A stretch of DNA of 64,000 nucleotides from Agrypnia vestita (GCA_016648135.1 JADDOH010010219.1:1-64000), one strand, 5' to 3'; positions 35,669 to 46,692 are shown, numbered from the stretch's first letter. The notes: a model not told the origin generated them from the sequence alone. Program-made: numbers and translations.

Positions 35669-36660
35669 ATTACTACAAGATGAGGGTACTTATCAAGGTG
35701 ACGCAGCCGTCTCCAGTAAGCTCTTAGTGGCTATTTAGTTGGTTCGTAAAATCACAGCGATCAAAGCAAGCGTGCGACAGAGATCGCGAATATGCATTTG
35801 AGTGTACGTCAAAAGAGAAGATTGGATTAGAAAACCTTTTTTGTCCGCATCTTGCATTCGCGATACATTTCTCTTTGTTCAATCGTTTCGTGATTTTTAT
35901 ACGTTTTAGATTTTATTACCATTTTTGTTATTAATAATTTACTCACTTACATACTGTAACCTGTACATCTAAATTTGCTGCTGGAGCCTTTCTCCGGTCG
36001 AGAAATAAACATTAACGATTAATCGCTCTTTCATTCCAATGACTACGACCCTTCCCTAAATACTTACTGATTTCTTCTTCTAAGGCGTCTTAATGTAAAA
36101 TTATGGCAAAATTATCATTATCACGTTAGACTCATATTTATAATTTGGGATTTAACGGAGAGCCATCATCTACTTCTGTCGTGCATACGTGTATACAAAC
36201 GTCTCGTTTATTTATTTATTCTCGTCTATTAAGTATTGGGATAAAAATCTTAAGATCCCAATATTGCTATTATCAGAATATGGCCGATGATTATATGTGA
36301 ACAATTTACCGAAGGTGGAAAAAATATAACGAATTTATGAATTAAAAAATGTACACCTTTGCAAATATTATCCTCACCCACACCATTGTTTCATTTACAA
36401 ATTGTCAGAGTGTATTAGGGAGGTCTTGTAAACACGGCAAGGAGATTAACGTTCCTATACTGAAAAATACTTAAACGGGCTTACTTACCGCTAGCAAGGA
36501 GATTAAGAAAAGTTCGTATTGGGGAAAATATTTTCTAGTTGTACAGGGATGTGACATTCATATAACTTCATATTTGATTATATCTTTCTTATTTTAAAAT
36601 TTTATTCATAATCATACCAAAGTTATAAAGAAAATTTCATATTTTAAGAGGAAATATATT
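35669..36660. other. no recognised gene; inverted partner of repeat R32
   Basis: At 36200-36300 lies the minus-oriented copy of the repeat at 32140-32255. A short direct repeat (GCAAGGAGATTAA) occurs at about 36439 and 36496. Nothing else was identified. Confidence 0.5.
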
Positions 36661-36674
36661 ATGTATGTTAATAT

Positions 36675-36967
36675 TAAAATTTTCGCGGGTAAAAGAAGGA
36701 TTATTTTCTAGGGTAACTCACATTTTGTAGTTTTGAGAAAGATTGTTATTATGTACCCAACGAGTTGTATCTCGACTTCTGGAGTGAAAGTGTGTGCTTG
36801 CCACCAATTCAAAACAGAACTTGAAATACAAGGCAAAAATCCCTCTGAAAATAGCCAGTGCTATCTGTCCGAAACGTTGTGTACATAATAACAGTCTTTC
36901 TCAAGACTAAAATACGCGGGTTACCCTAGAAAATAATCCTTCATCTTTTATCCGAAAATTGGTGTAT
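36675..36967. repeat. inverted repeat of Penelope-like terminal sequence
   Basis: The left arm (about 36675-36766) and the reverse complement of the right arm (about 36869-36967) align over roughly 90 bp, including AAGGATTATTTTCTAGGGTA, GAGAAAGA.TGTTATTATGTA and ACAACG. The right arm belongs to a segment that also resembles 38265-38360, so the inverted repeat is an extra, reversed partial copy of a Penelope-like terminal region. Such inverted partial copies are a known habit of Penelope-like elements. Confidence 0.65.
36838..36945 (+). ncRNA. Penelope-like terminal repeat with degraded hammerhead-like core, copy 1
   Basis: CTGAAAA (36845-36851) with G8 replaced by A, an ATAG..CTAT-like stem, GAAAC (36871-36875) and a GTA triplet follow the hammerhead order. 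Downstream, ACGCGGGTTACC (36914 on) matches the second copy at about 38322. It lies directly upstream of the GIY-YIG frame. The core mutation suggests it is inactive. Confidence 0.4.
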
Positions 36968-37311
36968 ACGAAATACCATGTGGATCGTGCGACAAGACAG
37001 ACGTTGGAAAAAGCAACAGAAAGATATCTGCTAGGGTTGCTGGATATAGAGTTGATATTCAAAAATCAACCAACAAGAAACTAACATCGTCGCACGTCCA
37101 ACACACGATAAAAGAGGGCCACAGCATAGTCTTTGATAATACACGAATAATAGCAAACGTCGAAAATGAAACAGTGAGGATATTTAGAGAAGCTATAGAG
37201 ATATATAAAAGAATAAATATAATCAACAAAAGAGATGATGGTTCACGTTCCCACGGGCATGGAAAAGCATTTTATTCAAAAGTAGATTTCATAGTAAAAA
37301 TAATATATTAA
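36937..37311 (+). pseudogene. GIY-YIG endonuclease domain of a Penelope-like retroelement
   Basis: A stop-free frame of about 124 codons contains GVYEIPCGSC (the GIY position and the cysteine pair found in Penelope-type nucleases). It then has TDVGKSNRKISAR where YIG(q/k)T.R...R is expected, HVQHTIKEGHSIVF matching '.aH....gH.idf', and RIFREAIEIYKR with the conserved metal-binding glutamate region 'r...EaieI.k'. The tyrosine of YIG is replaced, so catalysis is doubtful. In the family this domain nicks target DNA for reverse transcription. The reverse transcriptase that should precede it is missing; the frame joins directly to terminal-repeat-like sequence at its 5' side. The 3' part is cut at 37471 by a TTAA element. 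Confidence 0.75.
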
Positions 37312-37470
37312 CACGCAAAAACCAATTGAATACAATCACAGAACAGATAAATATCGACACAATAGAAGCAACATCGAGTACAAAGCGCATCACAAGGAGC
37401 CAGATAAATTCCATTAAGACCAACAACAGCCGGGAATACCCAATATCCAATACAAAATTCTCATAAACCA
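37312..37470 (+). other. likely 3' remainder of the Penelope-like element
   Basis: A-rich sequence between the GIY-YIG frame and the inserted TTAA element. It has no recognisable motif; assignment to the element is by position only. Confidence 0.35.
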
Positions 37471-38137
37471 TTAACTCTTAAAAGACTGTGCTAAAAAATA
37501 CCTTCGGGAACAGTGGTGTAACACAGCTTTACCTGATTAAAAATCAGCATAGTTTTTATTATGAGATAAAATATACATATATATGATACAGATAAGACTT
37601 TTTAAAGGTCCCTTTATATAATTTTGTAAGGTAAATATACATATTTGCATTATTTTAGTACATTATCATAAAATCATGGCATATCGAATTTGCGTGCGCT
37701 CACGCTGACGTATCATTACTAACTGAATTCAACGACGCGGTCGCCAGGTCGCCTGCAGTCTATCTTTGTCTAACACGTGTTACGCGACTCTAACATACTC
37801 TTTCGATATTGTTTTCTCTTTCACCGAAACCCAGGCAACCGCCATCTCTGTCCTACATGAAATGTGTGGTATTGACGTGCTCTTTCTTGCTCGATTTAAC
37901 TGCGATGCGATTCTGCTGTCTTTTACACACTGGCCGAAAATACGAGAATAATGAATAAATATTTTATAATTAAATAATCCGTACATTCGTAACAGTTTGA
38001 TTTAATCGTTTTGGTCTGAAAATATCTATTCGATGATTACAAAAAATGTGACGTTTTAGTTTTCGTAAATAAGGTAGATATTTCATATTTTCTATGACAT
38101 GTAGACCTACGTTACATCACCGACACACAGTAGTTAA
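37471..38137 (+). mobile_element. TTAA-bounded repeat element ('T2'), copy 2, inserted in the Penelope-like locus
   Basis: TTAA at 37471-37474 and 38134-38137 bound 659 bp that match copy 1 (13306-13927) end to end, with indels. The left end is TTAACTCTTAAAAGACTG as in copy 1. It separates the GIY-YIG remnant from the second terminal repeat at 38140-38360, so it inserted after the Penelope-like element. Confidence 0.7.
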
Positions 38138-38139
38138 GG

Positions 38140-38360
38140 CTAATAATGACCGAAGTACCCAAATTTAGATTTTGACTTGCCAGACCTTACTTGGTAGTAA
38201 GCTTCCGATACGAACAGACGTGCTCTGCCTCTCGTGACGGAAATTTATTAACAAGGCACCCTGAAGATGCCTGTTGTGATTCAGGCGAAACGACGAATGG
38301 TCCTTCTGAGGACCAGATTTTGACGCGGGTTACCCCCAAAGAAAGTAATACTAACATATA
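38140..38360 (+). ncRNA. Penelope-like terminal repeat with hammerhead-like core, copy 2
   Basis: CTGAAGA (38261-38267) fits the hammerhead consensus CUGANGA exactly. Stem II can form as GCCTG (38269-38273) with CAGGC (38282-38286). GAAAC follows at 38287-38291, and a GTC triplet at 38300-38302 would be the cleavage triplet after a short, loose stem III. Stem I pairing between the two outer flanks is poor as read, so activity is uncertain. CGCGGGTTACC downstream is shared with copy 1. Penelope-like elements are known to carry minimal hammerheads in their terminal repeats, which fits the nearby GIY-YIG domain. Confidence 0.5.
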
Positions 38361-38929
38361 TATATTGCATTGACATGACTCTGGCTTATCACACTGAGGG
38401 TTTCGGGTTTGATTCTCGATGAGGTGACAATAAATCCGTGTGATTTACTCAAGCCTGGGTATTTTGTGATGTTTTTTGCTTCTGTAATTGAGGAGTAGGC
38501 TGCAATAAAGGCAATTTTGCAAATATATCATTAAAAGTTATGGGCTTTAAAAGTTTTTAAATAAAAGAAAAATGCATCAAAATAATTTTATGTTGTGCTT
38601 TATTTATTTAGCTATTATTATAAAAGTGTTAAATGTCTTTTAATAATGCTTAAATACGAGAATATAGCACTAATTTTCCTAAAAATTATTATTACCGGGA
38701 ATCAATTTGATATCGTTGAAATATTTCTTTTGAACACAAATAGTGATTTATTTTATTCAAATACATATAAAATTAAATTTTTGCCTCTTTCATCTTGAAT
38801 GCAATTTCCTTTACTTTGGCTTGTATAGTTTTCACCCACAATGCTGAAATTTATTGCAATGGTAGAAAAAATATATGAAGAATAATTTTCACTTGGTAGC
38901 CAAACTTCAGCTGATATTTTTATTTTTTT
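38361..38929. other. no recognised gene; possible very decayed tRNA-like fragment
   Basis: At about 38380-38430, TTTCGGGTTTGATTCTCGAT resembles a B box, but there is no A box. The 67-codon plus frame at 38595-38798 has no recognisable domain. Confidence 0.35.
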
Positions 38930-39060
38930 TATTTTATTTATTTATCTTCATCTTGTTACATGACATAGGAGATGGAGTCGCTCATCTCACTAGGAAGAAC
39001 CTGTGCCAAGATGAGCAGCTGAACAAATATATTGACAAAAAATAATAAAGATATACAACA
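38930..39060 (+). repeat. short repeat shared with 48200-48310
   Basis: Both places contain a GAG.CGCTCAT/GAG.TACTTAAT-like start, CACTAG(G)AA, AAGATGAGCAGCT, GAACAAA/GAAAACAAA and AT-rich 3' sequence, in the same order and orientation. The class is unknown. Confidence 0.45.
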
Positions 39061-39719
39061 AAATACTATATAACTATAAAATTAATTAATTTTATAATTA
39101 TTGATATTTCCAAGATATTTGACTCACTTTATATTTAAAAGTAGTCCCTTTTTTAAAGTATAAGCAAATAAGAATAAATAAAAAGATTTTATACATTTTT
39201 ATTCTAATGAACCCAAAACTCTGTAAAAACATCATAAGACATCGTCTTCTTACAACAATCGTTTGTGATAGCCTTAATGACTTAATTTCTTCTATTTTTC
39301 CGTATACTGCGAGTTCACAAACTTTCAAAAACCTCTCATTTTAACACACATATTTAGTTTATTCATCTTAAAGTATGGATGTAATACTGCAAACCTGGAT
39401 GAACTCGCATCAACAAAACTGCTTGAGAGTGACATTTGCGCACGAGCATTCATGTAAAACTATAATGAATAGTTACTATACTATATTTTAGTTTAAAATA
39501 TGTTATAACACAAGTACGTAAGCAAAACTACTATGCATCACACTGTACATAACCTATCAATGCAAGAAAAGTAGGTATCCATCCACCTGGGTATTTTTTC
39601 TGTCATCTTTTAAAGGTTCAATGAATTAAAAAAGCAATTCTCCGGAAAAAGGGCAACTTACCATTATTGCCCCTATTGCAGTTTTCTCCTCAATTGGGCC
39701 TTTTGGTCTATTGAAGTGT
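39061..39719. other. no recognised feature
   Basis: AT-rich sequence. The 76-codon minus frame at 39098-39328 has no recognisable domain. Confidence 0.45.
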
Positions 39720-40235
39720 AAAATAAAATAAAATAAATATTTTTATTTAATTATGTATAGTAATGTATTAGTATTATGTACAATAACGATCCCAGTGATT
39801 CATATAGATGTTTTTTTATTATCTCGATCGGTTACCTAGTCTCATTACTAAGTTTATATTTAAGTTTTGTTATTTTCATATGATATTATTATCTGTTACT
39901 TTTTTACATTTTCATATATAATCTGATACCTAATCTCACTACCAAGTTTACCTAAGTTTTGTTATGTTCAGAAAATATTATTTTTCAAATATATTTATTA
40001 TATATCTTTTACTTTTTTACATTTTTACATATTATCTGATACCTTGTCTCAATATCAAGTTTACTTTTAAGTTTTGTTATATTCATATATTAGTATTTTT
40101 TATACATATTTTATTCTTTGTAAATTGTACCTATACATAAATATGCTATGTACTTATGCAAGAAAATGAAAAAGAAACATGCCGACAAGCTGTATACGGC
40201 TTGGCATGATCTATAATAATAAAAATATGTATAAA
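39720..40235 (+). repeat. degenerate minisatellite and hairpin, resembling a non-LTR 3' end
   Basis: After a (TAAAA)n-like tract at 39718-39738, three diverged copies of a roughly 90-115 bp unit (TACCTAGTCTCATTAC, ATACCTAATCTCACTACC, ATACCTTGTCTCAATATC, each followed by AAGTTTA and AAGTTTTGTTAT) start near 39832, 39924 and 40038. At 40178-40208 a hairpin (CATGCC..GGCATG with inner AAGC/GCTT) is followed by TAATAATAAA. Hairpin plus TAA-rich tail resembles the 3' ends at 31083-31128 and 33429-33530. No coding remnant was seen just upstream. Confidence 0.5.
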
Positions 40236-40944
40236 TTTAATAATGAATAATAAAAAATAAAAAAAAGTTCATTTACTAATTCATTTTCTAAACAAATTGA
40301 ACGAACCGATCTTCACTTTCATTTACCGTAGCGAGAACGTGTTCCCCGTCTAACATTTTTCTTTAATTTTACCTATTTTATCATTAAGATCACCATTTAA
40401 AGACATTTCGTGTTTTTTTTTATGTTAAAGAAAGAATTTTTGTTAGATTTTAATCGTAGAAATTTTCCAGTTCTTCTACAAAATTAAATGTGTGTGCGTT
40501 TACTTGTATAATATAAATATTTACTGTTGATGTTTGAATTTGAATCATAATCTGTCTGAATAAGGTATGATATGAATGCCTTCCTGGTACTTGCTATATT
40601 GTTTGTAACAATCCACAGTACATTTTCCTGAATCTCTTCACCTCATCTCTCCTATATCAGGTTTATTTATATTCAACCGTTGCACTTTTTTATGATGTTC
40701 TATTTTTTTCTAGATTGGAGTATGTTTCTAACATTCCATGCTTCCATTCAACTCTTTTATTTTAATAGCAGCTAACCGGAAGATTCTTAGTATCCCTGCC
40801 CCATTCAAGGGGTATCCGAACTCGGTGCAATTGTATTTATTAGCCATTACCATGATTTTTCGTGGGAAGGTGTAAGGTGGTATTTTTCCATTGCTTTCCT
40901 CATTTCCCAATCACAATATTGCAACTAATTAGATAAACTGAATG
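40236..40944. other. no recognised feature
   Basis: AT-rich sequence. The 60-codon minus frame at 40728-40910 has no domain I recognise. Confidence 0.4.
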
Positions 40945-41553
40945 CTAAATCTGCAGTTGAGGTGTTGGGCGTGCACATTGATTCAGATCTCTCCACGAGT
41001 ACATAAATAAGTAAATCTGTCAGTGCATGCTCTTACCAACTGAGACAGATTCAAAATGTTTGAGGACACCGTCCTCCTGAAATGCATTTGTGGTTTCTCG
41101 GTTGGACTGCTTTAATAGCATTTAAGCTGAACTTTCAAAATTTCTGCTGGATAAACTACAGTCCATTTTAAATGCGGCAGCAAGAATAATATATGGAGCA
41201 TCAAAATTCTCGCACATAACATCCCTCTTGCGTGAACTACATTGGCTTTGTTTTCCTCAAAGAGCCGAGCTTAAGTTGTGTTGGTTAGTGTACAAGACAG
41301 CATCCCAGATGAATTAAATTGTAGACGCCAAACTCTGAAATCAGCCACAACTTCAACTGTAGGAAGGGTTATAGAACTGATTTTCCACTACCAGAAGACT
41401 AAGTTAAGTGCATGGGCATTTGCGGTGGCAGGCCCAAAGGCGTGGAACTCTCCTCCCTCCGTGCATCAGAAACAGTGTTTAAAAAAGACTCAAAATGCAC
41501 CTTTTTGTAAAATTGTTTCCACTAAATTAAAAACTATAAACGTACCACTATAA
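40945..41553 (+). pseudogene. CR1/L2-like non-LTR reverse transcriptase, C-terminal half
   Basis: Blocks in order on the plus strand are VLGVHIDSDLS, matching '.LGV.iD..L...'; then ACSYQLRQI, matching 'c...Lr.i'; then LDKLQSILNAAARIIYGASK, HITSLLRELHWLCFPQRAEL and KLCWLVYK, matching the very characteristic 'LQ.v.NaAARl..g....hiTp.L..LHWLpv..Ri..Kl..LvyK' block; then after a frameshift WAFAVAGPKAWNSPP, matching 'fsvagPraWNsLP'. LHWL and AGP.AWN are hallmarks of CR1/L2-type elements. The sequence downstream of the RT catalytic motif is covered; the core itself is absent. Frameshifts and stops make it a pseudogene. Confidence 0.8.
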
Positions 41554-42129
41554 CTAGGCGTGCGAGGGAAGGCGTTCCTATCGCGTAACATAAGTTGTCA
41601 GGGTGTAAATTTATTCCACAATACAAAATGTACAGAATGTCCGGTGACCGGTGTCGTATTAAATACATGAATTTGGTCTAGCAGCACTAAAGAAACCATG
41701 CAGTATTGGCGGCCGTTCTGTCTATCAAACTGTTAGACGGTAATATCGGTCCATTATTCGCTTTTTCAGCTTCGCAAAACTTTAATACTTCATTGGCAAT
41801 TGTTCTTGCACCATCCCGGACTGTTTTGGATGTTTTGGACATAATAATTCAGTGTATATTGGTAATCAAGATGTCACAGCTCGCGCTCAAAGACGAGAAT
41901 GAACTGAAGTACAGGGCGAGGGGTTACCGCCGGGTGCGGGCTGGGCGGATTTTAGTTCAAAATTCGCCGCACGCCAAGTTACGTTGGGCAAGCAATAGTG
42001 TAGGACTTAACAAAACAATGTTTGTGTAGGGTTTTTTTTACGAAATGGCGCTAAAAGATTATTCATTTTTATTATTACTATATATACGTAATCATCGCTT
42101 GCAAAACTTTGATACCAAGCCGTAACGAA
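41554..42129. other. no recognised feature
   Basis: Moderately GC-rich. The 107-codon plus frame at 41706-42029 ends in a basic region (YRARGYRRVRAGRI) but has no identifiable domain. Confidence 0.35.
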
Positions 42130-42345
42130 GTTACTTTTGATTCAATACTGCCAGGTACACTATACAGTGGATATCTCTTAGTCCGAATCCTCATCTGTGA
42201 TCTGTCTGGCTTGGGAAGTCCTTCTGGTAGTTACACTACCACCAGCATAGCTCTCAGAGCCCTTAAAATACTCAATCCTCTTCACCCCGACAAGGTGGAG
42301 ATCCTATCGAGGAGTACTGTGACGTTTGCCCCATTGTAGAGGGTG
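42130..42345. other. transposon-like block downstream of the CR1/L2 remnant, unclassified
   Basis: GC-richer sequence with a 76-codon plus frame (42109-42339) of even amino-acid use but no recognisable domain. Its composition and sharp edges against AT-rich DNA suggest part of a repeat. It could belong to the 3' region of the CR1/L2-like element or to another insertion. Confidence 0.3.
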
Positions 42346-42559
42346 TATTTTGGGGTGAAGTTTTTTTTGAAGAAGTTTAAATCGAAAGTTTAAAAGAGAG
42401 GCTTTAAGAAAAGTTCTAAAAGCGATTTTACTTTAAGTTCATTTATTAAAAGTCTAATATATTATTTGAGATCTGCTTTTGCAAGCTCAAAGCTATGTTT
42501 AAAATTTATTTACGTGATTGAATTAAGTTTACGTTTAGTCTAACATATAATTTGGCCAG
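42346..42559. other. no recognised feature
   Basis: AT-rich spacer. Confidence 0.5.
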
Positions 42560-45180
42560 TAATCGTCTAGTGATAGTAATTTAGGACTCCTCGATGTGAC
42601 GCGGTTACCCGGTACTTTTGGTAGCGTAGCAGAAGAAATTCCATTGTTTTCATACGAGGCGAAACTAACCTAACATTATTAACGCGCAACATGAGCCGGA
42701 CTCAAAACGACGATCGATTGAACAGACTAACAAAATCGCCTTTCATGGCGGCGCATCAATCACTTCCTCGCATCCGGTAGCGGCGTCGCGAACATAAATA
42801 TGTCTACGTAGATTTTTCGCCTAGAACGAAGCCGCCTGGTTACCGAGGTCTCATATTAGCACCTGTGGACGGATTCCACGGCTGAGTGCGGGGTCACGAT
42901 TACGATGGAATATTCAGATAGATAAATACCACTTGTGAAATACAGCCTAGGGCGCTATGAGTATAACTTGGTATCCACATAATACAACCGACGGTACATA
43001 ATAGGAACTTAGCGCTAATATTGCGCAACAACACGCAATATTTATTTTTATTACGTATTTTTTTTTATGCAATAGTATACTGGATCTGCCGGTCATCCAG
43101 ATTAGATAAATCACGGTCGATTAATACACGGTTTTACTTATTAAACACACACACAATACTCAAAATGCAAATTAACGGCTGGGTTCTCCAGAATACATAC
43201 ATACAATGCTTACACCTGGCGCGATCGGTGGTCTTCGGCCTGATTTATCTGTTCATGATATATAGTGGAAGGAGTAAACATATATCCATAACAACTAGGC
43301 GCAACAGAGGCTCGGGGCAAGCTTTGTCTGACATTATCACAGCCCGAGATTCTAAATCGAAATTTTCGATTCTTTCATAAGTCATATTTTATACGAGGCA
43401 AGTTGATTCTGATTTTACTTTTACGTAGATTTTAGGTTACCCTCCTCTACGGAAGGGGGAACAGCCCCAGCGACAACGCTGTTCCCGGTAGCTACCACCT
43501 GCGTAATTAATAGCTTCCCATGCTAATCTGCAGACCAAGATCAAGCCGAGACTCTATTGCTCCTGCTGGAATCCCACGAAGTCCTCGCTTCCCGGCGACA
43601 AACACATCAGGAAGGAATCCCGCGTCTGATATTAAGGTTTGTATATTGTCCCGCGGGGCAGTCAAATTGACTGGTGTATAATGATGAGGATCCCACGTTG
43701 CGGCTACATGAGCCGGATTATTACGATGTTTACTGCTGATTAAAGGGCTGAATGAACTAACTGGGTGACTGGAAAAGACTCTCCCTTGAGCGCGTCAGTC
43801 AGAGCCATGTTAGCATCGCCAATTATAGTTAATGTGAATGATTCCACGGTGTAGTCTTATTGACTAGAGATATTAAATGATGGTAAAACAGCATGATTAT
43901 TACAGTTGATTGTGTAATTCCTGATGTGTTTCTCGCTGGCCGGGAAAGGAGAACCCCGAAGGTCTCTGTATACAGCAAGTTAGAAAAGGTGGTGAATGAT
44001 GAGTATGATGGTGTTAGTAATGCCATCGCGCTCCTGAATGCGGTCCCGATCATAAAAGTTGATTGTTAAACTGCTAACAGATCTCGTTCATTAAAGCGGT
44101 CCCGAGCACCGTATTGATTGTCGCACTGCTACCTGCATCTTATAATTTCTCGTTCATGAGGCACGTCCTATCTCGTCCTTGAGTACGGAGTTAATACATT
44201 CATAAACATTCATAAACAGAGCCCGAGCTCGTCGCACCAAGGGGCCCGAAAAGACGTGAGAGGTTCTTCCCCTTAGATGTTAGAGGGATCACCGCATCAA
44301 GACCTTCAGACCATCCTGTAATTCTTGGCTTTAAAACCCAGTCTTAACCGGGTAGATACAGTTAAGATGGCCCTACCTAGTCTCTGACCTAAGGTGTCTC
44401 TCCAATCTAATCAGACTCCATAGCCGAGAACGCGCGCTCCGACATTCGACCCTGTCTTGCCACGCGAGTAGATCCAACTTCATCTTTTTCCACAATCGAA
44501 AATCAGCCTCCCCAGATCACGGGGCGTGAAAGACGTACGACTCCTCGCCTCCCGACCATGAAGAAACGAACTTCCCCATTCGGTTCTCGTTCATTATCCC
44601 ATTTATAATCCCCGCGTGCCTAACCTTAAGAGTCCAGCGCCGTTGATAAGATCGCATTATGCTGCGTTGGAAGTTAATATTGCACAACCGGACGAAATGC
44701 CTATCTCCCGCGACCCTATTCAACCTGTAAAACGCAACAATATGCATTTATATATGTCAGCAAAACGTTTGCAATGCAGAACGCACGTACGATGACCCCG
44801 CTTCCATCCCAAAGATAATCAAGACGCAATCCTGACGTTACGTCCCGACATCAGTACCAACTTGTTTCCGCGTCCGTCACCGTCGGCTCTGAACCCACGC
44901 AATGAAACGAACAGTGATCATGTGACCATGACAAACCATGCAACACGAACAATCCATCTAACACACACAAGAAAACATCAGGAATAAACAATACTAAAGG
45001 TTCCCATCTTATTTCTGTAGTTGGTCCGCTTCTGAGATGGCATCCCGATCCGAAGTAATATAACGGGTCTTCTCCAAAATCGAGCATTTACCAGCGCCTG
45101 TGTAGCCTCCACTTTCCTTCCATCGAGAATGCCGCTCGTTAGTACAAAATTTCCGCGATTCTAAGCTGAAGACCGGCTGC
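42560..45180. other. 2.6-kb GC-richer block of unknown nature
   Basis: Composition shifts clearly from the AT-rich flanks to roughly balanced base use, with many CpG steps. Open frames on both strands are short (for example 43021-43380 plus with two hydrophobic stretches, 43829-44053 minus, 44517-44747 minus, 44851-45087 minus). None shows a domain, and stops are frequent in every frame. A 9-bp hairpin GGGAACAGC..GCTGTTCCC lies at 43457-43486. Together with the minus-strand promoter-like segment at 45.8-46.2 kb it could be a long non-coding transcript, a non-autonomous LTR element, or a decayed gene. Confidence 0.4.
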
Positions 45181-45832
45181 ATCTAAATTAATTATTTCTA
45201 TACAATATATACAATTCGAAACACGTCTTTATAAGAACTTGATAGGAACAAATCGTGTTTAATACGATTTCCCAATGATATGCAATACAAACATGTACCT
45301 TGTCCAATAATCTCACATCCGTGTTTTAATAAAATAATTATAAAATCCAGATTCATTTTTAAAATATATTATTAGTAAGAAACTCCTCGCACGATCTACA
45401 GAAATCATATAGAAATCCGTGTATTCAATCGCCAGTATAGATAACAAAGCATTCTTTTGCATAAGGATACATCCGCCCTGAAGAATCTCTCGAACATTCC
45501 GAACCTCGCGACATTAAATATACATAATTATTCTGAATTTTAAATCCCACAAACAAACACGAAACACCCTTCGTCAGTAAAGTATTCCATTTTAAAGCCT
45601 TTATATCTTTGGTAATATATGAATATCAAATTTAAATGATTTTTCATATGAACAGCGACAGAATTATATATTTCATAAGCGTTATGCAATAATTCACCCG
45701 CTGGAATTATCACAGTCGCAATATCACGATTTCTTGTATATTAAAATCTGAAGCGCGTATAGTAATAATTATCCCTAGGCCCAAATTACGTAACAAAACA
45801 ATCCACAACATGTATCAATATTTGTTACGATC
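45181..45832. other. no recognised feature
   Basis: AT-rich stretch between the GC-rich block and the promoter-like segment. Confidence 0.5.
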
Positions 45833-46230
45833 CAGAAAGTTCTAAATTGAATACACGAAAAAGGCAATAGAAATAAATAATATTGAAAATGCTTAGCTGT
45901 ATCTTCGAGTGTTGCTGCCTCTGCGACTCGCTGATGGTATTTCGGTCCTCTCTCCACAAGAGCCTCCGGCCGACGTTGATGCTGAAGAAAGAAGAACGAT
46001 CCTCGAATTTGTATGGCTTATATAGTCCAAATTTCTCGCCATTTTTGACTCCAACCGACGTGTAAAGGTAAAGGTCTATCTCTTAGAATGCCTCTTATTG
46101 GCCGAATTCGTTCCGCGGACAACCGTTTTTGATTGGCTCGCTTCATCAGAATAAAATAACATAAAGCCTGCTTTACACGCCCGCGTGCAGAAATAATAGG
46201 CGAATAAGAAATAATAAAGGCCCGCACCTA
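45833..46230 (-). promoter_or_regulatory. minus-strand promoter-like or LTR-like segment
   Basis: Read on the minus strand, there are two CCAAT-type boxes: GCCAATCAAAAACGG at about 46120-46135 and GGCCAATAAGAGG at about 46090-46102. Then a TATA box ACTATATAAGCC lies at about 46014-46026, followed about 30 bp later by a pyrimidine-rich TTCTTCTTTCTTC start-like region near 45990. Spacing and order are those of an RNA polymerase II promoter. TGTAAAGC (from 46177 on the minus strand) and the opposite end TGTTACGA (from 45833 on the plus strand) could be LTR termini, but no second LTR or target duplication was seen. It would drive transcription toward the GC-rich block at 42.5-45.2 kb. Confidence 0.45.
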
Positions 46231-46658
46231 CTTATCCGGCAGATATTTAATTATAGAGCATTTATGAATTGTGGGGCTTCTCCTTATCATGAGCTTTTAG
46301 CAGATAGATATTTTCGTATAATTTTTCAGCAATGTCTACTTGAATAGGCCAATATCGTTACAGTACCAACGTATTGTCTTAACTCTAAATCCTATATAAT
46401 TATGTACTAAATTTCTAATAACCACCACGATTATATTATAATAACTTTCTTGGTCTTTTATTTTTTCGGAAACAAGTGAAAAGATTATAATCACACGTAT
46501 TAAAATAAAAGAACACTTGTTTTTAGTTGTTTCTGCTCTTTAATTTCTGTGAGACGTATTTAGCATTATGAGTGCCTTATTAATCCCGTTGATACTGAAC
46601 TCATAATCTTACAAGGAACAAAAACACCAAAACGCCAAAGACGCAAAAAAATAGTACC
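46231..46658. other. no recognised feature
   Basis: AT-rich sequence with nothing identifiable. Confidence 0.5.
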
Positions 46659-46692
46659 GCTCCCTGATATCTGATTATCAGTATCAGGGAGC
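46659..46692. repeat. 11-bp hairpin
   Basis: GCTCCCTGATA (46659-46669) is the exact reverse complement of 46682-46692. The 12-nt loop itself contains a CTGAT/ATCAG palindrome. Confidence 0.8.

Noticed and set aside
43021..43380. 119-codon plus frame with two hydrophobic stretches as a membrane protein
   Set aside because: No recognisable family, no ATG at the frame start, and stops and alternative frames are similar around it.
46018..46227. 69-codon minus frame over the promoter-like segment
   Set aside because: Overlaps CCAAT and TATA signals and has no domain; more likely non-coding.
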